Source of the DNA: Nematostella vectensis
Taxonomy: Eukaryota; Cnidaria; Anthozoa; Actiniaria; Edwardsiidae
DNA: 64,000 nucleotides
Assembly: GCF_932526225.1 (NCBI RefSeq)
Contig: NC_064045.1
Location: 9,046,022 to 9,110,021, forward strand
Direction: 5' to 3'
The translations under genes and the position numbers were made by a program. The notes beneath the pieces were generated by a model. It ran no database searches. It saw only the letters and a list, made by a program, of their open reading frames with translations, and was not told the origin of the DNA. Position 1 is the stretch's first letter. Each line of letters opens with the position of its first letter. Shown in pieces: positions 47,501-57,696 of this stretch.

Positions 47501-49361
47501 AGCAGCTTTACTACAATGATTATCCCAATCTGCGGGAGCATTTTCGTCATGATCACCTTCTCTGCGAAGAGGACGAATGTAGATTTGAGCAGTTCACCAA
47601 TGTGTTCAGGACTGATATTGACCTACAAGCCCATAGGGCTAACAAGCACGGCAGGAAGCTGACTAAAGCACAGGCTAAACAGGTGCGCCAAGTGGAGTTG
47701 GACTTTACATACAATCGCCCCCCTGCGCAGGGCAGAAATATTACAGGAAGAGATTATAACGAGGTGAACTCTAGCAACAGGCGTCACAGACGAGACCGAA
47801 AACCCCAGGGTATAAGGTTAGTTTATACTTCAGAAGTGACACTATAGCACACTAAAAACTGGTAGTTGACTTTGATAATTCTAAATTGTCAATATTAATT
47901 ATTCAGGTTAATGAATGCAACTATATTTGGGAATTTAGATTGAAAAGACGAAATAGTACTGTGTAGTATACCACAGTTAGATATAACTGTAATTTTCTTG
48001 GTTGGATAACAATTATGTTTTGAATGCCAAGATTTATTTATTACAAACTTAAGTATAGAAAAGAATAACCAAAGATAAAAACATACTTTTAAAAACCAGG
48101 TAATATAACCTTTGTTTCCAAATTACGCCAAGGAAATTGGCCTTTTTTTCAGCACAGCTTCTAAGTTATTTGATTTTACTCAATGTCAAGCCAAGTTTTT
48201 TTTTCTCTCCACAGTAACCAAGAGCAAAGAGATATCCAAGCAGCTGTAAAGTCATCCTTAGAAAGTGCACCTCGTAAACCCTCTCCACCCATACCTGAGG
48301 AATCACCTCCAGGTGCAATGGCTGCACCCATTCCTACCCAGGACAATAACCACTACCCTTCTCTCCCTGGCTCAAAAACACCTTTATTAACACATGTACC
48401 CTCTAAGCCTCTCTCTGTCACTGAACATTATCCTGCACTTCCTACTGCTAAGGCTGGGAAAAGTAATGGATCTCCTAAACCTTTCAAGAAAAAGGAACCC
48501 TCTAAAGGGACTTTTAGGGGTTCTTCCATTAATAGTGGAATACACTCACATGAAGATTTTCCTACTCTTGGGGGTGGTGTAGGTGGTGGGGCTAAACCGA
48601 AGTCTACACCCTACACCACCCCTCAAGGGGTTTCAACTGTTAACCCCCCACCAGGTTTAAGTTTGGTACAAACTGTTGCACCAAGTCAGCCCCCACCAGG
48701 GTTTGGGGCTGAAACTCAACCAGCAAAAATTACTGAAGACAAGAAGAAGAGTGGTGTACCCCAAGGACAGCCTACGGCCACCAGTGTTTCAGTCATGGAT
48801 ATAACTACCCAGAAAAATGCAGAAGATTTAACTATAAGTAAGAAACCAGAGAGTGTAAACAAACAGGAGCGTAACCAGGCTTTGATCGAGACTATAAGAG
48901 CACTGTTAGGCAATGATAAAGACAAATTTCAGCAGTTTAAAACACTCTCCGGGACATTCCGTCAAGGTCTTTGCACAGGTCAAGAATACTATGCTGAATG
49001 CATGCATTTATTTGACCACAATTTCACTCAAGTTTTTACTGAGCTGGTAGATTTACTGCCAGATCCGCACAAACAACAAGAATTGCTACAAGCTCACAAT
49101 GATGCCAAAGCGCTGGCTAAACAACAAGGGAAAAAAATTACCAAGGACTCCTCAAAGAGAAATAACGCCTGGGTGGCCCGGCCAGAACAACAGGCCAAAC
49201 CAGTTCAAAGACAAGTTCCTAGTCACCCGCCTGGTTTGTCAGCACCTGCAGGGGTAGAAGCTGATTTTCCGTCACTTCCTGTCGCGTCCAAGCCAATGCG
49301 CCCAGCATTTTATCGCCCCAATAAAACTGCTCTTAAGAGTGCTTGGGTGCGAGGAAAGTAA
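44578..49361 (+). CDS. ZNF598: E3 ubiquitin ligase ZNF598 (ribosome collision sensor)
   Basis: Exons 44578-44754, 47056-47816 and 48215-49361 join in phase into 694 residues. The family ubiquitinates 40S proteins on collided ribosomes in the cytosol. Residues 13-54 form the RING (CVVC...CDHPVCYKCC...CTVC). Exon 2 carries the C2H2-rich core, with CPEQRPFQTFKKLEDHMRQT, YTRQDLARHRRIGDSDD and HPLCQFCDERFLDNDELHGH closely matching human ZNF598. Exon 3 has Pro-rich stretches with EDFPTLGG and ADFPSLP motifs and a conserved C-terminal helical region (IRALLGNDKDKFQQFK...LVDLLPDPHKQQELL). It is shorter than the human protein (904) in the linkers. Intron 1 contains a foldback element and thirteen tandem copies of the exon 2 acceptor. 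Confidence 0.95.
45352..45802. mobile_element. long-arm foldback element in ZNF598 intron 1
   Basis: Arms of about 140-175 bp: GCATTACT...AAAGCGGAACCGGCGGAACC at the left is mirrored by ...GGTTCCGCTTTTAAGTAATGC at the right. Inside, GCGATTAAACATTC and GCTAAGACAACATCACTAAG also pair with the other arm. CAGTATTCC flanks both sides. No coding capacity. Confidence 0.8.
46041..47079 (+). repeat. thirteen 80-bp copies of the ZNF598 exon 2 splice acceptor
   Basis: Units start at 46041 and every 80 bp to 47001. Each contains a pyrimidine-rich tract, TGTTTGTTTAG acceptor and the first 23 nt of exon 2 (GTYTATCTTGTTGCTCACCC plus AGC). Acceptors therefore fall at 46095, 46175 and so on to 47055, the last being continuous with coding exon 2. 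Units differ at only a few positions (TTTA/TCTA, CAGCAA/CAGAAA). Confidence 0.95.
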
Positions 49362-49510
49362 ATAATTTGTTGCCAATAATTTTATTGACTTATGTTCTGT
49401 CTGATACTTCACCTTTTACCTCATTCTTTCCCGCTTATAATGTTGCCAGTATTTTTACAACTGTACATTTTGTGTCCCAGTATTTTGTAATGGAATAACA
49501 CTGATTTTAT

Positions 49511-49516
49511 AATAAA
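49511..49516 (+). terminator. polyadenylation signal of ZNF598
   Basis: AATAAA 150 bp after the ZNF598 stop codon, followed by a GT-rich stretch. Confidence 0.6.
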
Positions 49517-50215
49517 CCATTGGGTTTATCTGCAGTATTTTGTGAAGTTTGTACTTTATAGTTTGTGAGGAAATGCAGCTTGAAAAGTGCTCAAGATTTA
49601 GATAAACAATTGAGAAACACCATGGATCGGGATCGTGTTATTTTTATGATGCTTATGGAAAAACTAGTCTTCTACGTACCTTATTACACTTAATTATGCG
49701 ACGTCAAAATTTTGAGATGGCGATATTTCGCGACACTTTATTTTTGCAAATCTTTTAAAATCGCGAAATTCTCGAAATTAAAGTGACGCTAAAAATTAAG
49801 TGTAACAGGTAGTAGAAGCAGCCGTTCTGACTTCTGTCTCATAGACTACTGTATAACCTCTAATAAGTTCGTTGGGGCTCATTTAATTGTTTGGCAGTCA
49901 TCATAAATAGCAATTTTATCAGTGATTACGCCTTTCCCTGGCATTTGGTTGTCCATTTTGATCACTTGTTATGTTGTATATTTTTTTCTTAGAGGAAAGG
50001 GGAGGAGGGCGCAATAGAGAAGCGGGGGATGGAAACCCAATTGTACACCAAGGCAACCCCGACGTTGTGAGAGAGTGAGGCGTTTTCAGACCTCTAAGGG
50101 GGGCTCCCTGTGGTTAATTACTGGAACTCCCGCTAGCCATGGAAACCGTGGGCTCAAAGTCACAAGACTCAAAACATCCGATAAAAACAAAACGCACGCA
50201 ATAGTTTCGCCGACA

Positions 50216-51295
50216 ATGTTACTGTGTTTTTTCGTTCTTGCTCTATTCCAAGGTACATTCTCGCTCATTCACGTCCAACCAAACATGAAGACATTCTCCT
50301 ACGCCATCAAAGATGGCCAGATGGCACCAGGAAAAGAGAAAACCTTGTATGAACACAGCACAGGACAACCGGGAGTGATAACCGAGCAATGGTTCACTGG
50401 ACAAGATGTTATGAACGAAAATGCTACTGTGCGATACTATTTTGACGGCGAAGTCAAACCTAGCTTAGAATTCAAGCTTTTCGTTGCACATGGTGTTGGA
50501 TTTAGTGAGAAAACAGAAATGAAAAACCTTCCGTGGGCAACAAAGCGACTCGGGCACACGGCAAACGGTGGAATCTATAACACTATTCCTATCCCTTTTG
50601 GTAAATCCTTTCGAGTTACCGCAGAAAATAATAACACTGGAAATGGTTATTATTGGTTTATAATTCGTGGTGTTGAGAACTATCCAGTCGTGCTGGGTGA
50701 TCTAGTGTTACCACCCAACGCAAGGCTAAGGTTGTATAAGAACGAAGGTGTTACTCTGAAACCATTCGAGTTTCTTCCATTGGCTGAGATCGAAGGCTCA
50801 GCCGGCGCGGTGTTCATGGTAACTCTGGTTGGTAATAGCAGTAATTTAGCTTTCTTAGAGGGATGTCTCCGCGCATTCATTGACGACCCACAGCGTATAA
50901 CCTGGCTTTCATCAGGAACTGAGGATTTTTTCCTTTCAGCATACTATTTTAATGCTGGGTTATTCCAGAGTGATGACTCTGGGGTGACTTATGTGAATGA
51001 CACAGGATTTGTCAGTGCTTATAAATTTTTTGAGAAAGACCCTTTGTTATTCACCAAGTCATTTGAGCTGTGGTGGAGATGCAGTGATAATGATGTACGG
51101 TACGACCCACTGGGGTGCCCCCAGGGATGGCCAGAGCGATACTCTGACGTTAAATATAAAAGCAATAGCAGTATGTTCAATGATAAAGAAATTCACAAAA
51201 AAGTATTAGAAGGTTATGAGAATGGAAAGTACAGAGTTGGTATAAGTGCAAAACCAACAACTGTGACAACATACACTTGGATATATGAGTGGTGA
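50216..51295 (+). CDS. secreted DUF2961 / GH172-type protein, intronless
   Basis: Single-exon gene of 359 residues starting at ACAATG; the in-frame ATG at 50075 would bury the signal peptide (MLLCFFVLALFQGTFS). The body matches DUF2961: YYFDGEVKPSLEF near the start, a beta-rich middle, SSGTEDFFLSAYYFN around Glu236, and the C-terminal FELWWRCSDNDV region. Some bacterial DUF2961 members are glycoside hydrolases of family GH172, acting on fructofuranosyl or D-arabinofuranosyl linkages; the Glu in GTEDFF lies in the conserved motif and is a candidate catalytic residue. Several N-x-S/T sites and Cys pairs fit secretion. Substrate in an animal is unknown. Absence of introns beside intron-rich neighbours could mean lateral origin or retroposition. 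Confidence 0.82.
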   Translation: MLLCFFVLALFQGTFSLIHVQPNMKTFSYAIKDGQMAPGKEKTLYEHSTGQPGVITEQWFTGQDVMNENATVRYYFDGEVKPSLEFKLFVAHGVGFSEKTEMKNLPWATKRLGHTANGGIYNTIPIPFGKSFRVTAENNNTGNGYYWFIIRGVENYPVVLGDLVLPPNARLRLYKNEGVTLKPFEFLPLAEIEGSAGAVFMVTLVGNSSNLAFLEGCLRAFIDDPQRITWLSSGTEDFFLSAYYFNAGLFQSDDSGVTYVNDTGFVSAYKFFEKDPLLFTKSFELWWRCSDNDVRYDPLGCPQGWPERYSDVKYKSNSSMFNDKEIHKKVLEGYENGKYRVGISAKPTTVTTYTWIYEW

Positions 51296-51846
51296 AAATG
51301 AATTCTTCTACTTGCATACATTTTTTTATTTCACTTGAAGATTATAAAGCACTGTAAAACAGGGGGCTGGGCTTCTGATTACTGAATGTGATAAGCTTAA
51401 GATTTCAATGATCTCTTAACTTTTCTGTATATCAATATATTTTTTTCTTAAAATTGTTAGATTTCAGATACTTATGGCTGCTTAATCAGTGTACTTTTAT
51501 ATGATAAAACTAAACCTGGCACTGTTCATAGGTTCATAAGTTGGCATCTGAAGTGATCACAAAGAAAGTTAAAAATGAAGTCAACGATTGCTTTATTATA
51601 GCAAATTAATTATACCAATGTAAACTTTCTTTTTTGCACCATATTTCCTCAAAATTAGCCAATTATCATCAACATTGTTTGCACATGTATGTTTTTCCCT
51701 AAACAATCAATCAGGTTCAATTTCTGTAAATATTTTTAGTTTTTCCTTCCTTTTTTGATTTCCAGAAAAAACTCAAACTCCATGTCGTTTCTACTTTATT
51801 ATTGATAAATATGGTAGTAAATTACTTGGCCAGATTATTTTCATTT

Positions 51847-51990
51847 AGGCTAAGTTCAAACGCTGTATTATCCATGAGCCGTATTCAATGCAAATATGTG
51901 CAAATGAAGATGAAACAATCAACTCGATTCGTTTGCATGCATTTAAATTGAATAATGCTCATGGATGATACAATGTTTGAACTTAGGCTG
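51847..51990. mobile_element. MITE-like foldback, ~144 bp
   Basis: AGGCTAAGTTCAAAC..TGTATTATCCATGAGC..TATTCAA at the left pairs with TTGAATAATGCTCATGGATG..TGTTTGAACTTAGGCT at the right (imperfect, ~45 bp arms). Lies about 550 bp after the DUF2961 gene. Confidence 0.7.
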
Positions 51991-52524
51991 AGTAGAAACT
52001 AAGATGATTGTATATTATCCAACTATATCTATTTTCTTGTAATAATAATTATCAATAACTGCCTATGTATAAAGATTACTTAGGACAATGTAAATACAAA
52101 CATCAAGTGTAAATTACATTTTATGATATAATTCTATTTGAATAAAGCACCATCACAATTTAGTACAAGACTTGTATAGTGGAAGCACCATTGGTTGGTT
52201 AGGGTGCCTCACAAATAAATACCCTGTGCCAGCCCCCATCATCCTAAAACATACTAAGTACTAATTAGGGAAAGAATTTGCGATATTATCTTGTGAATTT
52301 GGTAGAAGAGTTATGAAACCTTGCTTTTAAATAGTTATTTCGAGATTCCTATCATCTGAATTTATTTTCTTTTCCTCCTCATTCTTTTGCGCGTGCTTCC
52401 TGTGTCCCCGATCTCCGCGATGCCCTGGGTCCCCGAGGATGAGAAATATGAGGTTGTACAACCTAGTATTTTATACATATACACTATATACATAGTCAAT
52501 ATATCCCATCCCCCATAGCGGTGC

Positions 52525-53215
52525 ATTGTGTCCTCTAGGGCTACGCTTCTTTATAGAAGCTATCAGCCACAAGACCTGCGCACCGTGGTGCTTCGTATTA
52601 CTTAGGGCTCCGCTTCTTATCGGAACTACCCATGTGATCTGCGCCCCGCGGTGCTTCGTGCCACGTGCCACATAGAGCTCCGCTTCATATAGGGAGTATT
52701 CATGAGGCCTGAGCAGCGCGATGATTCGTGTCACATAGGGCTCCGCTTCATGGCGTCTGCGTGGTGTTTCTAGCCACATAGGCCTCCCCTTCTTAAAGGA
52801 AGTATCTATAAGACCTGCGTACCGCGGTGCTTCGTGTTACTTAGGTCTCCGTTCTTATAGGAACAAATCCGTGCGTGTACGCCACCTAGTGCTCCGTGCC
52901 ACATAGAGCTCCGCAAGATGAATCCATGAGACCTGCGCAGCGCGGTACTTCGTTACACAGGGCGGTACTTCTTAAATGAAGCTTTCATGAGGCCTGCGTG
53001 GTGTTTCGCCCAACATAAACAGATATAAGGCTCTGCTTTTTATAGGGGGTATCCACGAGGCCTGAATAGCGCAGTGCTTTGTACCACATAGAGCTCGCTT
53101 TTTATTGGAACTATCCATGAGGCCTGCGCAGCGCGGTGTTTCGTGCCACATTGGGCTTTGCTCCTTACAGGCGCTGTGTCACAAAGGGCTCCACTATTTT
53201 ACTACCCATGCCACC
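52525..53215. repeat. degenerate ~63-bp tandem repeat
   Basis: About eleven diverged copies sharing TAGGGCTCCGCTTCTTAT, ATCCATGAGGCCTGCG and GCGGTGCTTCGTGCCACAT. Indels make the spacing irregular. The last copy overlaps the 3' end of the adjacent GPCR coding region. Confidence 0.82.
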
Positions 53216-54237
53216 TGGGCAGTGCGGCTTGGATTCACTTCATTTCTCCTAACACCAACCATCTCTCTTAACCAGTTCACAGTTCCCCAAACCGCGTTTC
53301 GCAGTTCCCTCATCTTCCAGAAATAGATTGCAGGGTTTAACGCAGAATTTATTGCAAGCACGCATAGCGCAATCTTTGTAAAGTATGCCGAAACGCGATG
53401 GTCGTTTGTAAGAGCATCGTAGCTCACGGAACAAAGTATAGGAAGATAGCAGATAACAAACGCAAAATAGACATAGAATGAGCTGATGAGGGATTTCTTG
53501 TAACGGCGGATACTTTGCGGCTGTGTATTTGGGGAATCAGACGCGGATCCCTCTAATGAACATGCTTCTGTGACGGAGAAAGTTCTCGTAAGGCTCATAT
53601 CTGCAGCTTGTATGTGTCTCTGGTGTTTCTTGACTATTCTATAGATCTTGAAATAGCTTATGAAAACTATGCTACATAATATTGCCGTGTTTGATTTAGA
53701 AAGAATACTGAAGACTCTTTTATACTTGGTGCCAAAAAAGAACCAAATTACAACCACAGAGAGAGCTGTTAGCCAGATCGACACAGCAACTAAGATCGCC
53801 CTTTTCATTGTCACGATTGTTGGATACCGGAGATGTAGATAAAGAGCTAGGAATCTATCCACGGCTACCACAGTCACCATGTAAAACGAAAGGCACGAGA
53901 AAAAAGTGGAAGAAACGATCATAGTCAGAGCCATGTAACAATAGGTTGCTTGGATTTCAACCGCGTTCAGTTCCAATACAAACCATGCCATCAATACAGG
54001 CTGCACAACAAGGCCAACAACAAAATCGGAAAGGGCCAAGTTGAATAGGAAAACTGTCGATGGCTTGTGAAGCGCAGGTGTCCTCCATATCGAGATAAGG
54101 ATTAAAGCATTCAGGACGATGGCGGGAAGAATGGTGACTCCGTTTAGGATAGCGACGATGATGAATTGCGTGTTAGTTATTTGGCCATACTGGACCCATT
54201 CGGTGAAATGATAACATGAATAGTTGTACGCGAGCAT
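53194..54237 (-). CDS. class A (rhodopsin-like) GPCR, intronless
   Basis: 347-residue seven-transmembrane receptor. N-glycosylation site NYS near the start; TM1 contains VLNALIL; TM2 contains LALSD; the TM3 end reads VDRFLALYLHLRY (DRF in place of DRY); TM6 has FVICYLPIL; TM7 has INSALNPAIYFWKMREL (NPxxY motif). The third loop is moderately long with RRYKK before TM6. Ligand not identified; amine- or adenosine-like short-loop receptors are closest in general look, but that is weak. The last ~15 residues (TAQVAWVVK end) are encoded by the terminal copy of the neighbouring tandem repeat, so the tail has probably been replaced. Convergent with the DUF2961 gene. Confidence 0.9.
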   Translation of the reverse strand: MLAYNYSCYHFTEWVQYGQITNTQFIIVAILNGVTILPAIVLNALILISIWRTPALHKPSTVFLFNLALSDFVVGLVVQPVLMAWFVLELNAVEIQATYCYMALTMIVSSTFFSCLSFYMVTVVAVDRFLALYLHLRYPTIVTMKRAILVAVSIWLTALSVVVIWFFFGTKYKRVFSILSKSNTAILCSIVFISYFKIYRIVKKHQRHIQAADMSLTRTFSVTEACSLEGSASDSPNTQPQSIRRYKKSLISSFYVYFAFVICYLPILCSVSYDALTNDHRVSAYFTKIALCVLAINSALNPAIYFWKMRELRNAVWGTVNWLREMVGVRRNEVNPSRTAQVAWVVK

Positions 54238-54539
54238 CTCGTCGTTCGGCTTTGGGCGTCAAATATGAATTGCGATTGTTGCGTTGGTTAGTTCTATTCT
54301 ACACCTGCTGAAGATTGCAAAATTGTTTTAACATTCAAAAACAGGAAACAGTCATGCAAACCTTGAAAATCTTGACTTTTTAAGACAATGAATTTTTGAC
54401 GGTGTTATACCATATGTTTCTAAGGACTACAAATATTTGTTGTATTCAATGTCGACATATTTGCTATTATGATAGTTACAGTACTTTATTCAAAGTTTTT
54501 TTTTAGTCGGAATGAGTCTCCACTAACAGGATTCCTTGG

Positions 54540-54945
54540 ATTTTCATTGGCAGGCAACTCGATTAACAAAATATCCATATCACTAAGCTTTCTTCTGATA
54601 AATTATATGAAACAGTCATGTTCAATTAGGATGTAGCACGAATTCATGTTTTTTTCTCTGAAGCAGGTGCCAAAATTCACAGGCGATTCTCAAGCGATTC
54701 TTCCCAAAAATGTAGCCTGCTAGCCGGTTCTCCGGGATGGGGGTGGATTGCAAGGGAAGATTTTTTTATTGGCCGGCAACAGCTTACAAAATATGATATT
54801 TTTTAGCTTAGTACAAATAATTAGATCGAAGTACCCTCCAAAAAATCAATCATCGGACGCAGAAACAACAGCACAGGTGTGTCACTCCTTCGTGTTACTC
54901 ATATGCAGGTGTCAAGACATTGCAGGCGATTTTTAAGCGAATTAG
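54540..54945. repeat. diverged two-copy repeat, ~230 bp apart
   Basis: TTGGCAGGCAACTCG...ACAAAATAT..AGGTGCCAAAATTCACAGGCGATTCTCAAGCGA (in parts) is echoed by TTGGCCGGCAACAGC...ACAAAATAT..AGGTGTCAAGACATTGCAGGCGATTTTTAAGCGA. Non-coding; upstream of the GPCR. Confidence 0.55.
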
Positions 54946-55339
54946 CAAAATTAACATACGTTTTGCTGTCAAAGCATTGGGAGGAAAATTAGCGATGAAT
55001 GATATTTTAAAAATCCAATATTTTCGTGTGGTATTTCAGGATAATGTGCTAATTTTAGCAATTTTTGCTTTTGCCTAGACAACACTCGACAACCAAGAGT
55101 TTGACCCCATAAAAAACTTAACCCCCTTAAAGAAACTTGTAAGAAAGGTTATAGGGAAGAAGAGGCATTCAATAGAAATGCAGACAAAATACAGGTTTCT
55201 CTAAAAGAAAGCATTAGATATCTTATGCTCTTTTATTCTTTTTTAATACTGCTTCACGGAAATTTTTCTAGAGGACATTGCGTTCAAGTAATAATACAAA
55301 CGGTTGGATCAAGCCAGAGGTTTGTGATAGAGGGCTATA

Positions 55340-55560
55340 CAGGGGCGGTGAGGGTTATTTTCGTGATCCGTGAACGGCCTTTTATGCTTATCGTGAATCA
55401 CGCCGTGATTCGTGAAAGGCGAAATTTGATCAGCGTGAATCGTGATCTATGATCTTTTAAAAATGTGAATCGTAAGCTCCGAGCAAAGATTGATCATTGT
55501 CGTCAGTTTATCGTGAAACGTGATTTCCGATTTTTGAAACTCGTGAAACATGCAAGGAAC
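55340..55560. repeat. CGTGAA-rich degenerate repeat
   Basis: CGTGAATCGTGATC, CGTGAACGG, CGTGAAACGTGATTTCCG and similar strings recur about ten times. This is the complementary face of the TTTCACG block at 25680-25930. It ends about 90 bp before the GFER start codon. Confidence 0.6.
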
Positions 55561-55650
55561 TCCCCCCCTTCCCGCCCTTATCGTGATTACGTGTTTACGT
55601 GCACGTAGAGGATTATGGGTGTTCTGAAGGGGCGGTTACTAATATCCAAT

Positions 55651-57696
55651 ATGGCGGACGGGCAGGATGATCTATCGCCTCTACGCGGCAAAAAACCCTG
55701 CAGAACATGCACAGATTTTAAGTCATGGATGAGGGGTAACCCAGCTAATAAAAGTAATAGGGTAATGTATCTCGGGATTTATCTTGAGCTGCGAATTATT
55801 AGAATTAGCTCAGTTACTAGCTGGGCACTAGCCGATTGTTAATTACGCCGGTGTTACATCATTCTGATCTGTCAGTTTTCCAAAAAAGGTTTATACCGTT
55901 TATTAAAAAAATAAACGCTTTATTATTAATTTAAAGCATTTATGGAACATTCTTTTTTATAAGATTTCACTTTAGCTGGGCATGTCGCTTTTGTAAATGT
56001 AATTTAAGCTTTAAGCAACTCTTACTAATAAACTTCGATTAAATGTTAGTCTTATATAGTTTCCCTTATGTTAAGTTAACAGAAACAAAAACAAAGTCTA
56101 TGAACCTACACTTTTTAAAGTCTTTAAAATTAGGATTTTACATCTTGCACTATTAGGTTCTTACATTTTGCACAATTAGGTTATTTCTTATTATTTCTTG
56201 TTACTAGCAATTGCAAATTTGTTTGTTATACTGTATTTCTAATTTTATTTTTATGGAAAATAATTCTAATCGAAGCCCTAAGGTTTTGTTTCATTTTTCA
56301 TGACCCTTTTTATACAGTATAAAATTTGTAATCTTTTTGTTAAGCAGATTCTTGTTTTTTGGGTTATTAAATTCCACAATTTTTGCTATATGTTATTAAA
56401 TCACTAATTTCTTATATTTGGGTTTTACCCATTTCTTGTATCCCAATTTTTCCCTATCATAATCTCACTATTTATTTGTGTCATGATTTAATCTAGACAA
56501 AGTCTTCACAGAACACTGGCCACACATCTGATTTGACCACGTCATCTGATGCAGATTGTCGGGATCTAGAGTGCCCATTGGATCGGACAGAACTGGGACG
56601 CTCAACGTGGGGGTTCTTGCATACTATGGCCGCATACTACCCGGACAAACCAACAGTTAATCAGCAAGAAGACATGAAGCAGTTTGTCACATTATTCTCC
56701 AAGTTTTTCCCTTGTAATGAATGTGCTACTCATCTAAGAGAGAAGTGAGTTCATACTTTTACTACCATTTTGAGTCATTCGCTTCCAATCAAGCCACCTC
56801 TTTTTTTTGGGGGGGGGGGTCTAATTACTGCAATACTTTACAAAATTTTCGAAATACTGCTGCAATATCGCAGAGAGAAATCGGAAATAATCGCATACGG
56901 CACAGAAGGATGAGGTTTTGAAGAGCATGTGCGCACCCCAATATTTCTACCCTCTTTCTAGGTTTCCTGCTATATCATCCCTTCCCCACGGCAAATCCCA
57001 TGCACCGCAGGACTTATTAACACTGCAATGTTTAATTTTTTTTACAGAAATACTGCCGTTTAAAAAGCAAAATCTCGCATCTCGAAGTCTTTTGAAATAC
57101 TGCATCACTGCTTTTCCTCTTCTACTGCAATCTCGTGCAAAAAGGGCCAATACCGCAATACAGCAAAACCCAACGCCCCAAGCAGTTTTAGCTTTTTTTT
57201 AAACTTGTGGAAATACAGTATTAATGAGCAATTTAGTACCTGTATCTGCCAACCCAAAATGCTCCAACCCCCAAAAAATGGGAGATGATGAAGGGAAGTG
57301 ATTCTAATACAACAACTGTATAAAACAACTCGTGAGGTGTTGCTACTTGTATTCTTTGTGTGCAACCCTTTTTTTAAAACATGATACATTAAAATTTAAG
57401 AAAAGTTTTATTTTTTTTTTGTTCAGAGAACAAGGCTAAAAACCAAGTTGGCAAGCATGTCCCAACCTATTTTATGACAGGAACAGCTTGTTTTATAAAT
57501 ATACATTTAACCCGAAATGTATTCTTTTTGTAGGATAAATGAGCATCCTGTTGATGCAAGAAGTAGACACTATCTCTCTCAATGGATGTGTCACCTTCAC
57601 AATGACGTTAATAGATACATAGGAAAGGAGGAATTTGACTGTTCTAAAGTTGATGAACGATGGTTGCATGGCTGGAAAGATGGTTCATGTGATTAG
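55651..57696 (+). CDS. GFER: FAD-linked sulfhydryl oxidase ALR/Erv1
   Basis: Exons 55651-55761, 56497-56744 and 57534-57696 join in phase into 173 residues. The enzyme reoxidises Mia40/CHCHD4 in the mitochondrial intermembrane space, passing electrons from thiols through FAD to cytochrome c or oxygen. The N-terminal shuttle cysteines are CRTC (17-20). The Erv1/ALR domain shows [18 protein letters not shown], catalytic [18 protein letters not shown] for FAD binding and the ending [14 protein letters not shown], all matching human ALR. A Ser/Thr-rich linker (exon 2 start) replaces part of the usual spacer. The ATG lies in AATATGGCGGAC, a TISU-like start that implies a short 5' leader. AATAAA follows the stop by about 35 bp (57731). 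Confidence 0.95.

Noticed and set aside
50075-50215. Upstream in-frame ATG for the DUF2961 protein
   Set aside because: It would place 47 residues before an obvious signal peptide.
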